The notes under the pieces: generated by a model
Told to the model about the DNA's origin: nothing
What the model saw: only the letters and a program-made list of their open reading frames with translations
The model's database searches: none
Source of the DNA: Pseudomonadota bacterium
Lineage (GTDB): Bacteria > Desulfobacterota > Desulfovibrionia > Desulfovibrionales > Desulfovibrionaceae
Reading direction: 5' to 3'
DNA: 8,750 nucleotides
NCBI GenBank assembly: GCA_023399375.1
Contig: JAEWPX010000027.1
Span: forward strand, 1-8,750
Program-made: the position numbers and the translations under genes
Shown: positions 1-6,396 of the stretch, piece after piece
Position numbering within the stretch: position 1 is the stretch's first letter
Layout: each line of letters opens with the position of its first letter

Positions 1-765
1 CTTCCCGTCAACATCGGCGCGCCCGGCGCGCGCAACTGGCTGCTCGCCCTGCCCGAAGTCGCCGCCTGCCGCAACGTCGCCTTCCTCGACGACGACGCCT
101 TCCCCGAACCCGACTGGCTCGCCCGGCTCCTGCAAACCGGCCGCGACCACCCCGATGCCGGAGCCATCGGCTGCGCCATCGTGGACAAGGATGCGCCAAA
201 CGACCATCAGTCCGCCGACTTCAACCTCTTCCCGCCGCAAACGGGCGAGCAAAACCTGCCCGAAACCAACGAACGCCTCTTCGTCTGCGAACCCTGCCGC
301 GGCGCGCCGGACCTGGGGCTTTACGCCTACAGCCGCCCCTGCCTGTCCGTCTCCGGCTGCTGCCACCTGCTGCCGCGCGCCTCCCTCGACGCCGTCGGCG
401 GCTTCGACATCCGCTTCAACCCCACCCAGTTCGACGACCTCGACCGCGACATCCGCGCCTTCCTCGCCGGCCGCCCCGCCGTCTACGACGGCACCGTCCG
501 CGTCGCCCACAAGCAGGGGTCGAGCCTCGCCATGGCGCAGAACATGGCGCAAGTCGCCCACATCATGGGTAACAAGATCAAGCTCGAACACAAGGTTTCC
601 GACGCCGACGCGGAACGCCTCTGGCGCGGCAATTTGGAATTGCTGCGGGAGGATTTGAGGGGGAAATACGCGGAAGTACGGCGAATCAACGAGGGGATGG
701 AGAGGGAAGAGAATGTGGGAAGGAATGGAGAAATGAAGATGCCTCCGGCGGCCGGGAGAGGGTAA
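1..765 (+). CDS. Family 2 glycosyltransferase, 3' part (5' end outside window)
   Basis: The gene is open from base 1 in frame 1, so the start lies before the window; 254 codons are visible, ending in TAA at 763-765. It probably transfers a sugar from a nucleotide-sugar donor in the cytoplasm, for surface polysaccharide or protein glycosylation; the acceptor cannot be told. The visible part starts inside a GT-A fold: a NIGAPGARNW stretch (visible residues 4-13), then VAFLDDDAF with the metal-binding acidic triplet at 30-32. Later come VSGCCHLLPRASLDAVGGFD and a QFDDLDRD segment (143-150), the usual place of the acceptor-site acidic residues. The body uses almost only C-ending codons. From about base 640 the codons change to A/G-rich ones (AGG, GGA, GAA, ATG) and the last 35-40 residues look like low-complexity tail. 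The stop codon lies in the loop of an inverted repeat. The GT2 assignment is firm; the substrate is unknown. Confidence 0.85.
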   Translation, partial: LPVNIGAPGARNWLLALPEVAACRNVAFLDDDAFPEPDWLARLLQTGRDHPDAGAIGCAIVDKDAPNDHQSADFNLFPPQTGEQNLPETNERLFVCEPCRGAPDLGLYAYSRPCLSVSGCCHLLPRASLDAVGGFDIRFNPTQFDDLDRDIRAFLAGRPAVYDGTVRVAHKQGSSLAMAQNMAQVAHIMGNKIKLEHKVSDADAERLWRGNLELLREDLRGKYAEVRRINEGMEREENVGRNGEMKMPPAAGRG

Positions 766-775
766 CCCCTCCTGG
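752..775 (+). repeat. Bulged stem-loop whose loop is the glycosyltransferase stop codon
   Basis: CCGGGAGAGGG (752-762) pairs with CCCCTCCTGG (766-775), giving ten pairs with one bulged A (759) and one G-T wobble; the three-base loop is TAA, the stop codon. The wobble is allowed in plus-sense RNA but would be a C-A mismatch in minus-sense RNA, so the structure suits the glycosyltransferase transcript. The next bases (ATTTCCTC) do not form a T tract, so it is not a standard intrinsic terminator. The preceding GCCTCCGGCGGCC resembles an intergenic motif I remember from Desulfovibrio genomes; this was not checked. Confidence 0.55.
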
Positions 776-788
776 ATTTCCTCGACAA

Positions 789-952
789 ACGGCTGCCGGG
801 CAAGCGCGACCCCCAACCGGAACGCCGTGGGCTTTTGCTTCGCGAGGGGCCATCGTCGAAGCCTGCATCGTATCGTCGGCACGTCGGCCTCTCAAGGTGC
901 CCGACATCCCGTCTCGCAAGCCAGGAAGACCTGGCGAGCAGCGAGATGCGGG
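789..952. repeat. Run of four imperfect stem-loops in the convergent intergenic region
   Basis: Four further inverted repeats follow in a row. First, ACGGC (789-793) plus CCGG (796-799) pair with CCGG (817-820) plus GCCGT (824-828). Second, GCTTCGCGA (837-845) pairs with TCG (853-855) and CGAAGC (857-862), with one bulged T. Third, GTCGGCAC (875-882) pairs with GTGCCCGAC (897-905), with one bulged C. Fourth is a nested stem: CCCG (908-911), TCTCGC (912-917) and GCCAGG (920-925), loop AAGA, then CCTGGC (930-935), GCGAGA (941-946) and CGGG (949-952). None is followed by a T tract. No convincing gene is visible between 766 and 1018. The stretch could be 3' UTR structure for either convergent gene, a composite repeat, or a structured RNA. 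Confidence 0.5.
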
Positions 953-976
953 AATTGTGCCACGGTCTCCAATTAT

Positions 977-992
977 TATTTCTTAAGAAATA
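977..992. repeat. 16-bp perfect palindrome in an AT-rich island
   Basis: TATTTCTTAAGAAATA is a perfect 16-bp palindrome. It lies in an AT-rich island (about 970-1008) that stands out from the GC-rich surroundings. Two 8-bp palindromes follow at once, AAGTACTT (996-1003) and CTTATAAG (1001-1008), sharing three bases. The island begins just 11 bases beyond the stop of the decarboxylase gene. It could be a protein-binding site or part of a transcript end; no T tract typical of an intrinsic terminator follows on the minus strand. Confidence 0.5.
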
Positions 993-1018
993 TTGAAGTA
1001 CTTATAAGGGGTGCAACA

Positions 1019-2668
1019 CTACTTGTCGCCGTAGAGCGTACGGATGGATTCCCCGAGCTTTTTGGCCAGGGGCGAGGCCGCCATGCGGTCCATGACCACC
1101 TCGACGTACGCGCCCGTGCCGCAACGTTCCACCTTGGCCATGGCTTCCTCCAGTTCGGCGTTGGTGGTTGCCCGGACGCAGAACCAGTCGGGCATGCCGA
1201 ACGCGGCCGGTAGCTGCGTGTAGTCCCAGGGCGCGAGGTCGTTGTAGGAACTGCCCGGGTCCTTGCACAGCAGCCGCTCGATCAGGTAACCGTCGTTGTT
1301 GAGGCAAAAAACCACGGGCTTGAGGCCGAAGCGTCCGAACTGGCCGAGTTCCTGCACCGTCATCTGGTGCGAGCCCTCGCCGGTGAAAAGGAGCGTACGC
1401 CGCTCGGGCGCGGCCACGGCCGCGCCGAAGGCCGCCGGCGTGGCCCAGCCAATGGCCCCCCACAGCGTCTGATTGAAAAATTCCGCGCCGGTCGGCATGC
1501 GCGCAAAGCCAAGGCCCATGGAGATGGTCCCTGTCTCGGCCATGACGATGTCGCCCTCGCGCAGGAACTTTTCGAAGCGCGGATAGAGGTAGTCCGGGCT
1601 GATGCGCTCCCCGGGCGCGCCCTTGGGCTCGCCGAGGCCCTTGGGCCCGACGACGCTGCGGGGCTTGGGCGAAACGACTTTGGCCAGCCCCTCCATCACG
1701 TCGCGCATCTCCACGTCGCGGAAGGTGGCGTGCCCCACGCGGGTTTCGTGCTGCATGACCGCGATCATGTGCGAGGGATCGATCTTGGCCGTGAACGCGC
1801 CGGTGTTGAAATCGCTCCACAGCGCGCCGAGATTGAGCACGCAGTCGCAGCCTTCGACGAAATCGCGCACGTCCGGGTTCATGATCCGGCCGTCGTAAAG
1901 GCCGATGTAGCCGGGCAGGGTCTCGTCCAGGGCCGTCTTGTCCATGAACATGGTGGCAAAGGGCAGTCCCGTGCGGGCAAGAAGCCCCTTGGCCACCTCG
2001 CGCAGCCCCAGGCGTGCGATGAGGTAGCCGGCAAGCACCACGGCCGTGCCGGCCTTGTCCAGCATTTCCGCCACAGCCTCAATGGCGGCGGCGAGCGTTC
2101 CGGGATCGCTTTGGGGCGCTTCGGGCGCGCAGACGAGTTCCCCGGCCAGGGGCACGTCGGCGTAATCCTGGGGTAGCGCGATGTACACGGGCCGGTTGCG
2201 GGTCAGTGCCGCCTCCAGGCAGCGTTCGATCTGGCAGGCCGCGTTTTCCGGAGTCAGCACGGCGCTTGCCGCGACCACAGGCTTGGTCATGTCGGCGTAG
2301 GCGTCGAAGCTGCCGTCGCCGAGCGTATGGTGCACGATGCGCCGCGCCCGCTGGGTGGAAACGCTCGGCATGCCGACGAGATGGATCACGGGCAGGTGCT
2401 CGGTGTACGAGCCGGCCACGCCACACAGGGCCGAAAGTTCGCCCACGCCGTAGGTGGTGCAAAGCGCGGCGCGGCCACGTACGCGGGCGTAGCCGTCGGC
2501 GGCGTAGGCGGCGTTGAGTTCATTGCAGCAGCCGATCCAGCGCATGTCCGGGTCGCCCTCCACGGCGTCGTTTAAGGCAAAGGAGAAATCCCCGGGCACG
2601 CCGAAAACGTCCGTGATGCCGATCTGTTTGAGGCGTGTCGTCAGGTATTCGATGACGGTCGGAGCCAT
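1019..2668 (-). CDS. Thiamine-diphosphate 2-oxo acid decarboxylase (pyruvate/indolepyruvate decarboxylase family)
   Basis: Cytoplasmic enzyme of 549 residues, the usual length for this family, which splits 2-oxo acids to an aldehyde and CO2 using ThDP and Mg2+. Residues 19-28 hold the VFGVPGD motif with the catalytic Asp27. GCCNELNAAYAADGYAR (47-62... region) carries the cofactor-activating Glu50. The catalytic His pair is at 113-114 (HHTLGDG). The C-terminal ThDP domain has TGEGSHQ (429-435), NNDGY (457-461) and Glu464, equivalent to the late catalytic Glu of yeast and Zymomonas PDC. Two departures are seen: the metal motif reads GEG instead of GDG (Glu431), and CKDP replaces the usual HG-containing segment after the catalytic Glu. 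The start at 2668 is chosen because GGAGG lies 8 bases upstream; an in-frame ATG at 2713 lacks such a site. It lies 74 bases after the kinase gene. The family is clear; the substrate (pyruvate, indolepyruvate, phenylpyruvate or branched 2-oxo acids) cannot be decided. Confidence 0.92.
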   Translation of the reverse strand: MAPTVIEYLTTRLKQIGITDVFGVPGDFSFALNDAVEGDPDMRWIGCCNELNAAYAADGYARVRGRAALCTTYGVGELSALCGVAGSYTEHLPVIHLVGMPSVSTQRARRIVHHTLGDGSFDAYADMTKPVVAASAVLTPENAACQIERCLEAALTRNRPVYIALPQDYADVPLAGELVCAPEAPQSDPGTLAAAIEAVAEMLDKAGTAVVLAGYLIARLGLREVAKGLLARTGLPFATMFMDKTALDETLPGYIGLYDGRIMNPDVRDFVEGCDCVLNLGALWSDFNTGAFTAKIDPSHMIAVMQHETRVGHATFRDVEMRDVMEGLAKVVSPKPRSVVGPKGLGEPKGAPGERISPDYLYPRFEKFLREGDIVMAETGTISMGLGFARMPTGAEFFNQTLWGAIGWATPAAFGAAVAAPERRTLLFTGEGSHQMTVQELGQFGRFGLKPVVFCLNNDGYLIERLLCKDPGSSYNDLAPWDYTQLPAAFGMPDWFCVRATTNAELEEAMAKVERCGTGAYVEVVMDRMAASPLAKKLGESIRTLYGDK

Positions 2669-2676
2669 GGGTAAAA

Positions 2677-2690
2677 CCTCCATGCATGGA
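2677..2690 (-). promoter_or_regulatory. Strong ribosome-binding site overlapping a 12-bp perfect palindrome
   Basis: On the minus strand GGAGG (2677-2681) lies 8 bases before the decarboxylase ATG and fixes its start. It overlaps TCCATGCATGGA (2679-2690), a perfect 12-bp palindrome. Just upstream on the minus strand is ATGGCAATCCAT (2686-2697), which could form an alternative small hairpin. Control of translation or an operator at this spot is possible but not shown. Confidence 0.6.
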
Positions 2691-2722
2691 TTGCCATTAG
2701 TTACGTGAACCATTTCCGCGGG

Positions 2723-2741
2723 GCACCGTCAAGGACGGCGC
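2723..2741 (-). other. Stem-loop between the kinase and decarboxylase genes
   Basis: In minus-sense RNA GCGCCGTC and GACGGTGC form an eight-pair stem (one G-U) around a CTT loop, beginning one base after the kinase stop codon. In plus-sense RNA the G-U pair would be an A-C mismatch, so the structure suits the kinase transcript. No T tract follows (CCCGCGGAAATGG). It may reduce read-through or protect the upstream message rather than terminate fully. Confidence 0.5.
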
Positions 2742-2742
2742 G

Positions 2743-5355
2743 TCAGACGGCGCCGTTGCGGCGCTGTGCGGCCGCGCGCGTCACCGCCTGGCCCAGGGCG
2801 GCAATGTCCACGGGCTTGGACAGGTAGTCGTTCATGCCGCAGGCCAGGCAACGCTCGCGGTCTCCGGCCATGGCGTGGGCGGTCAGGGCGATGATCTGGA
2901 TGCCGGGATCGATGCCGGACCGCTCGCCCCGGCGGATGCGCCGCGTGGCCTCGTCGCCGCTGACGCGCGGCATCTGGATGTCCATGAGCACCACGTCGTA
3001 GTCGTCCTCCTCCAGGGCGTCGAGGGCCACATCGCCGTCTTCCGCGGCGCTGGCCGCGAAACCGAGCTTGCGCAGCATCGAAACCGTTGCCAGGCGGTTG
3101 ACGGCTTCATCTTCCACTACCAGCACGCGCACCGGGCCATCCTGGGCCGGTGCTGGCGCGGCAACGGACGCGGCCCGGGGCTCCTGCGGCGCAAGCGGCC
3201 GGCAACGGATGGCAAAGGCGAACTCCGTGCCCTGACCGGGCACGCTGTCCACGGCGATGTGCCCGTCGAGCAGCCCGACGAGGCGCTTGACGATGCCAAG
3301 TCCCAGGCCCGTGCCGCCGTATTTTCGGGTAAAGGAGCCGTCGAGCTGGGTGAAGGGCTCGAAAATGGCCTCCATCTGGTCGCCGGGGATGCCGATGCCC
3401 GTATCGGATACGACGAAAAGGAGGTGCGCCGCTTCGCCAAGCGTCGATACCTGGCACACCTCCAGGCGTACCGCCCCCCGGGACGTGAACTTCACGGCGT
3501 TGCCGACGACGTTGAACAGAACCTGCCGCAATCGGGCGACGTCGGTCATGACCCGCTCCGGCGTCGCAGGGTCCACCACGATCGCGACGTCGAGCCCCTT
3601 GCGCGTGCTTTCCAGGCCGAAGACCGAAAGCACCTCCGCGACGAGGGCGCGTACGTCGCAGGGTTCGCTTCGCAGCACCAGTTTGCCGGACTCGATCAGG
3701 GTAAAATCCAAAATGTCGGTCAGGACGCGCACGAGCCCCCTGCAGCAGGCCAGGGCCGTGGCCACGTGGTCGGCGTCTTCCGAAGAAAGGGACGATGTTT
3801 CGAGCAGTTGCAACATGCCCAGAATGCCGTTGAGGGGCGTGCGCACCTCGTGGCTGATGTTGGCCAGAAACTCGCTCTTGGCCCGACTGGCCGCTTCCGC
3901 GGCGGCCATGGCCTGGCGCAGCCGCTCCTCGACGCGCTTGTAATCGGTGATGTCCACGAGGATGCCGTCGAAGACCACGCCACCTTCCGGGGTGCGGCGC
4001 GGCGCGGCACGCAACTGTCCCCAGCGAACCGCGCCGGCGGCGTCGCGAAATCGGGCCTGGACGTTGAACGTATCCAGAGCGCGCAGGGCCTGGGTTTCGG
4101 CCCGGCGCAGCACGTCCAGGTCTTCGGGAAGATAGCGTGCGAAGACGACGCCGGCATTGTCGAGCACCTCTTTGACCGCTAGGCCGAACAACCGCTCCAC
4201 GCCCTGGCTGACGTAGAGGAAGCGCCGCGTCCCGTCCACGCGGACCTCGGCTTTGTAGATCACGCCATCGGGCAGGTTGTCGCCAAGTCGCCGCATGGTG
4301 GCTTCGCGTTCCAGGAGCGCGTTTTCACTGCGTTTGCGCTCCGTGACGTCGTTGTAGATCTCCAGGCGGACGTCGCGGTCGCCGAGGGTGAAATACCCGG
4401 TTTTGACGGAGACATCCCGTATTTCGCCAAGGCGGGTTGCCAGTCGCGTCTCCCGGACCGCGGCTCTCGGGCTGTCGGCTGGTTCGGCCGCGCCGGGCCG
4501 CGGCAGCCCCTCCGGGGAATGCGGCCGCAACATGGACGGCTCACGGCCGAGAAGTTCTTCGCGGTCGTACCCCCACTGCGTGGCCACGGCCTGGTTGCAG
4601 TCCAGTATCCGTCCTGTGCCGTTATCCACGACCAGGATCACGTCCATAACTTGGTCGAACAGGGAACGGTAGCGGTTCTCACTCTCGCGCATGGCCGCCT
4701 CGGCCTTGCGCCGGCGTGCCCCGGCCAGGGTCAGGGTCAGGGCGAGGATGGCCAGAAAAGACAGCCAGACGAAAAAAAGGACCCGGTTGAGACGGTCCTG
4801 CCGCCGGACCACTGCGAGCACCCAGCGCTGGATGGCGTCGTCGAGGCCGTCGCCGAGCTTCTCCAGGTCGGCGAACGCGGCATGCCGCTCCACGGCGTGC
4901 TCCGCGCGATATTGCCCCTGGTCGAGGAGGCTTTGGCGCAGCAATTTCTGAAACCGGACGATGCCATGTTTGTAGGCCCGCAGACCGCTGTCGAAATCGG
5001 GCGCCTGTTCGGCGAGCACGGCCCTGCCCGCCTCAGGCACGTGCGAGGAGGCGATGAGCTTGTCTATGCCGCGCACGGCCTGATCCATGAACGCGTCCAC
5101 GTCGGCGAGGCGGATCGAGGATTCGCCGGCAAGGTGGCGCTCCACAGCCAGATACCCCTTGACGATGTCGGCCCGGCTCTGGCGCAGTTCGCCGCGCATG
5201 GGCGGGTAAATCACGAAATTCTCCCGCCAGGACGCGTTGGTCCACCACAAGAGCAGACCTGTTAGCACCGCAGCTGCAGCCATGGCGTAGAGATGCAGGT
5301 CGATCCAGCCTCGGGAGGACTGCGCATCGCCCCGCCTCCGGGACGTGTCCGTCAC
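2743..5355 (-). CDS. Membrane-bound hybrid histidine kinase with two PAS domains and a receiver
   Basis: A sensor kinase of 870 residues. Order: cytoplasmic N-terminus; TM1 about 24-38; periplasmic, mostly helical domain about 40-190 with no recognised family; TM2 about 191-211; PAS1 about 225-340; PAS2 about 350-472; HisKA with SHEVRTP and phospho-acceptor His502; HATPase with N box (Asn619), G1 DTGIGIP (651-657), F box FEPF (665-668) and G2 GGTGLGLG (680-687); and a receiver about 742-860 with acidic Glu748-Asp749, phospho-acceptor Asp792 (VLMDIQMP), Thr825 and Lys847. All catalytic residues are present. It starts at GTG, sharing one base with the TAG stop of the upstream solute-binding gene (TAGTG), with AGGAGA 7 bases before it, so translation is probably coupled. 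There is no HPt domain and no output response regulator in the window, so the phosphorelay must end elsewhere. An open frame extends to 6222, but its first 289 codons lie out of frame over the solute-binding gene and are not real. Confidence 0.93.
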   Translation of the reverse strand: MTDTSRRRGDAQSSRGWIDLHLYAMAAAAVLTGLLLWWTNASWRENFVIYPPMRGELRQSRADIVKGYLAVERHLAGESSIRLADVDAFMDQAVRGIDKLIASSHVPEAGRAVLAEQAPDFDSGLRAYKHGIVRFQKLLRQSLLDQGQYRAEHAVERHAAFADLEKLGDGLDDAIQRWVLAVVRRQDRLNRVLFFVWLSFLAILALTLTLAGARRRKAEAAMRESENRYRSLFDQVMDVILVVDNGTGRILDCNQAVATQWGYDREELLGREPSMLRPHSPEGLPRPGAAEPADSPRAAVRETRLATRLGEIRDVSVKTGYFTLGDRDVRLEIYNDVTERKRSENALLEREATMRRLGDNLPDGVIYKAEVRVDGTRRFLYVSQGVERLFGLAVKEVLDNAGVVFARYLPEDLDVLRRAETQALRALDTFNVQARFRDAAGAVRWGQLRAAPRRTPEGGVVFDGILVDITDYKRVEERLRQAMAAAEAASRAKSEFLANISHEVRTPLNGILGMLQLLETSSLSSEDADHVATALACCRGLVRVLTDILDFTLIESGKLVLRSEPCDVRALVAEVLSVFGLESTRKGLDVAIVVDPATPERVMTDVARLRQVLFNVVGNAVKFTSRGAVRLEVCQVSTLGEAAHLLFVVSDTGIGIPGDQMEAIFEPFTQLDGSFTRKYGGTGLGLGIVKRLVGLLDGHIAVDSVPGQGTEFAFAIRCRPLAPQEPRAASVAAPAPAQDGPVRVLVVEDEAVNRLATVSMLRKLGFAASAAEDGDVALDALEEDDYDVVLMDIQMPRVSGDEATRRIRRGERSGIDPGIQIIALTAHAMAGDRERCLACGMNDYLSKPVDIAALGQAVTRAAAQRRNGAV

Positions 5356-6191
5356 TACCGGTTCTCCTGGGGCGTGGCTTCGGAGCCGAATCCGAAAAGC
5401 CGTAGAAGGTCGTGATAGGGCGTTGTGCCGATAAACCCGGCAAGGGCCGCATCGACGCGGCCTGCAAGGACCGTGTCCGACGGGCGGAAGGCAAACGCGC
5501 TCTGGCCCGGGGGAAACCGCGGCGTTTGCGCGAAGGGCCGGGCCGCCACCGCTTCGCCGGCCGAATCCCGGGCCAGCCAGACGACGCTCGGCTCGCTCAA
5601 AGCCAGGCAATCCGTGCGTCCGGAACGCACGGCGGCAAGGCCTCCCGCCGGGTCGGGCACGACGAACAGGCGGTCTTCCGGCGTCCCCATGGCGACGAGC
5701 ATGAACTGTTCCACGGAACCGTCGAGCACGGCGATCCTGACAGCCGGGTTTTCGGCCGCGTCCTCGTAGGAATGCAGCGCCAGGGGATTGCCGCGTTGGA
5801 CCAGGAGCCCTTGCAGCGTCTGGCTGTAGGGCCTTGAAAAGCGTACCAGCCTGGCGCGCTCGGACGTGATGAAGAGGCCGTTGGCGACCATGTCGATACG
5901 GCCGTCGAGGAGCGCCGGGATCGCCTGGTGAAAATCCAGCAGCACCCATTGGATCGGGCCGATGCCGGCGCGTTCGAGCGCGGCTTTGGCCATTTCCGGC
6001 GCGGCTCCGGTGATCTTCCCGGTTTGGGTGCGGAAGGAATACGGCGGTTCGCTCGAATAGCCCACGGTGATTTCTCCACCGGACCAGACAGGCGACGCAG
6101 GAGATTCGCTGCTGCGGACATAGCGGAGAGCCAGGACGCCGCAAAGGACGACAAACGCCGTTATGGCAAAATATCCCAATATGTTCCGCAT
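5355..6191 (-). CDS. Family 3 periplasmic solute-binding protein, probable sensor partner
   Basis: A protein of 278 residues with the fold of amino-acid-type binding proteins (SBP_bac_3). A hydrophobic N-terminus (about 4-22) is a signal peptide or an uncleaved anchor; the Cys at 17 lacks a lipobox. Family marks are SSEPPYSF (46-53), EMAKAALERAG (66-76), LLDGRIDMVANG (94-105) and ITSERARLVRFSRPY (108-122), the last holding the Arg that usually grips the ligand carboxylate. The GLFIT-x-ER wording is like ectoine-binding EhuB proteins as I remember them, which is weak evidence. No permease or ATPase gene adjoins it; instead its stop overlaps the start of a hybrid kinase. It more likely delivers ligand to that kinase, like the Venus-flytrap domains fused in BvgS and EvgS, than feeds a transporter. 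The ATG at 6191 gives a normal signal sequence. A longer in-frame start at 6263 is possible but would put 24 charged and mixed residues before the hydrophobic segment and falls inside a dyad. Confidence 0.85.
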   Translation of the reverse strand: MRNILGYFAITAFVVLCGVLALRYVRSSESPASPVWSGGEITVGYSSEPPYSFRTQTGKITGAAPEMAKAALERAGIGPIQWVLLDFHQAIPALLDGRIDMVANGLFITSERARLVRFSRPYSQTLQGLLVQRGNPLALHSYEDAAENPAVRIAVLDGSVEQFMLVAMGTPEDRLFVVPDPAGGLAAVRSGRTDCLALSEPSVVWLARDSAGEAVAARPFAQTPRFPPGQSAFAFRPSDTVLAGRVDAALAGFIGTTPYHDLLRLFGFGSEATPQENR

Positions 6192-6256
6192 GGCCAAGCC
6201 GCCTGTATCCGCTGCGACGCAAAAGACGGTGATCCGTTTCTCACCTGGATACACGC

Positions 6257-6274
6257 TTGCCATGTCATTGGCAA
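6257..6274. promoter_or_regulatory. 18-bp dyad, candidate operator upstream of the solute-binding gene
   Basis: TTGCCATGTCATTGGCAA has perfect 6-base arms (6257-6262 and 6269-6274) around a 6-base spacer. It sits 66-83 bases upstream of the ATG at 6191, in the 205-base divergent region. The 7-mer TTGCCAT recurs at 2691-2697, just upstream of the decarboxylase. A minus-strand TATAGA (about 6283-6288) lies next to it but I found no good -35 match. Operator function is inferred from symmetry and position alone. Confidence 0.4.
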
Positions 6275-6334
6275 CGCGGGAATCTATATTTCGTGCATCG
6301 CCGCAGCATGGTATGGACAGGAGGGCGTGAATCG

Positions 6335-6362
6335 CTTAAAAAAACAGAAGTCATGATACGAT
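6335..6362 (+). promoter_or_regulatory. Weak candidate promoter for the MoaD-like gene
   Basis: TACGAT (6357-6362) preceded by TGA gives an extended -10 form; CTTAAA (6335-6340) lies 16 bases upstream as a poor -35 (three of six matches). Predicted transcription would begin some 28 bases before the ATG at 6397. The AT content of 6336-6345 contrasts with the surroundings. This is a guess from consensus only. Confidence 0.27.
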
Positions 6363-6396
6363 CGCCGCCCGCAACAAGGCGACTAAGGACACGACC

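Noticed and set aside
686..919. A 77-residue minus-strand open frame in the convergent intergenic region
   Set aside because: No ribosome-binding site or recognisable motif; it spans the inverted repeats and overlaps the glycosyltransferase tail.
1367..2176. A 269-residue plus-strand open frame antisense to the decarboxylase
   Set aside because: It has the same codon-bias origin; the decarboxylase on the other strand has all its motifs.
2683..2697. A possible sigma-54 promoter (TGGCAATCCATGC on the minus strand) before the decarboxylase
   Set aside because: Only 8 bases separate the GG and GC elements, whereas sigma-54 promoters need 10.
2875..4182. A 435-residue plus-strand open frame antisense to the kinase
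   Set aside because: It is an antisense shadow of a clearly conserved kinase gene in GC-rich DNA; the composition shows no domain and the kinase frame explains the sequence.
2743..6222. A single 1159-residue fusion protein on the minus strand
   Set aside because: Its first 289 codons overlap the solute-binding gene in a different frame and give a low-complexity Arg/Gly/Pro-rich sequence. The true kinase start is the GTG at 5355, which has a good ribosome-binding site.
5355..6263. The longer ATG at 6263 as start of the solute-binding protein
   Set aside because: It adds 24 residues before the signal sequence, lacks a clear ribosome-binding site and lies inside the dyad at 6257-6274.
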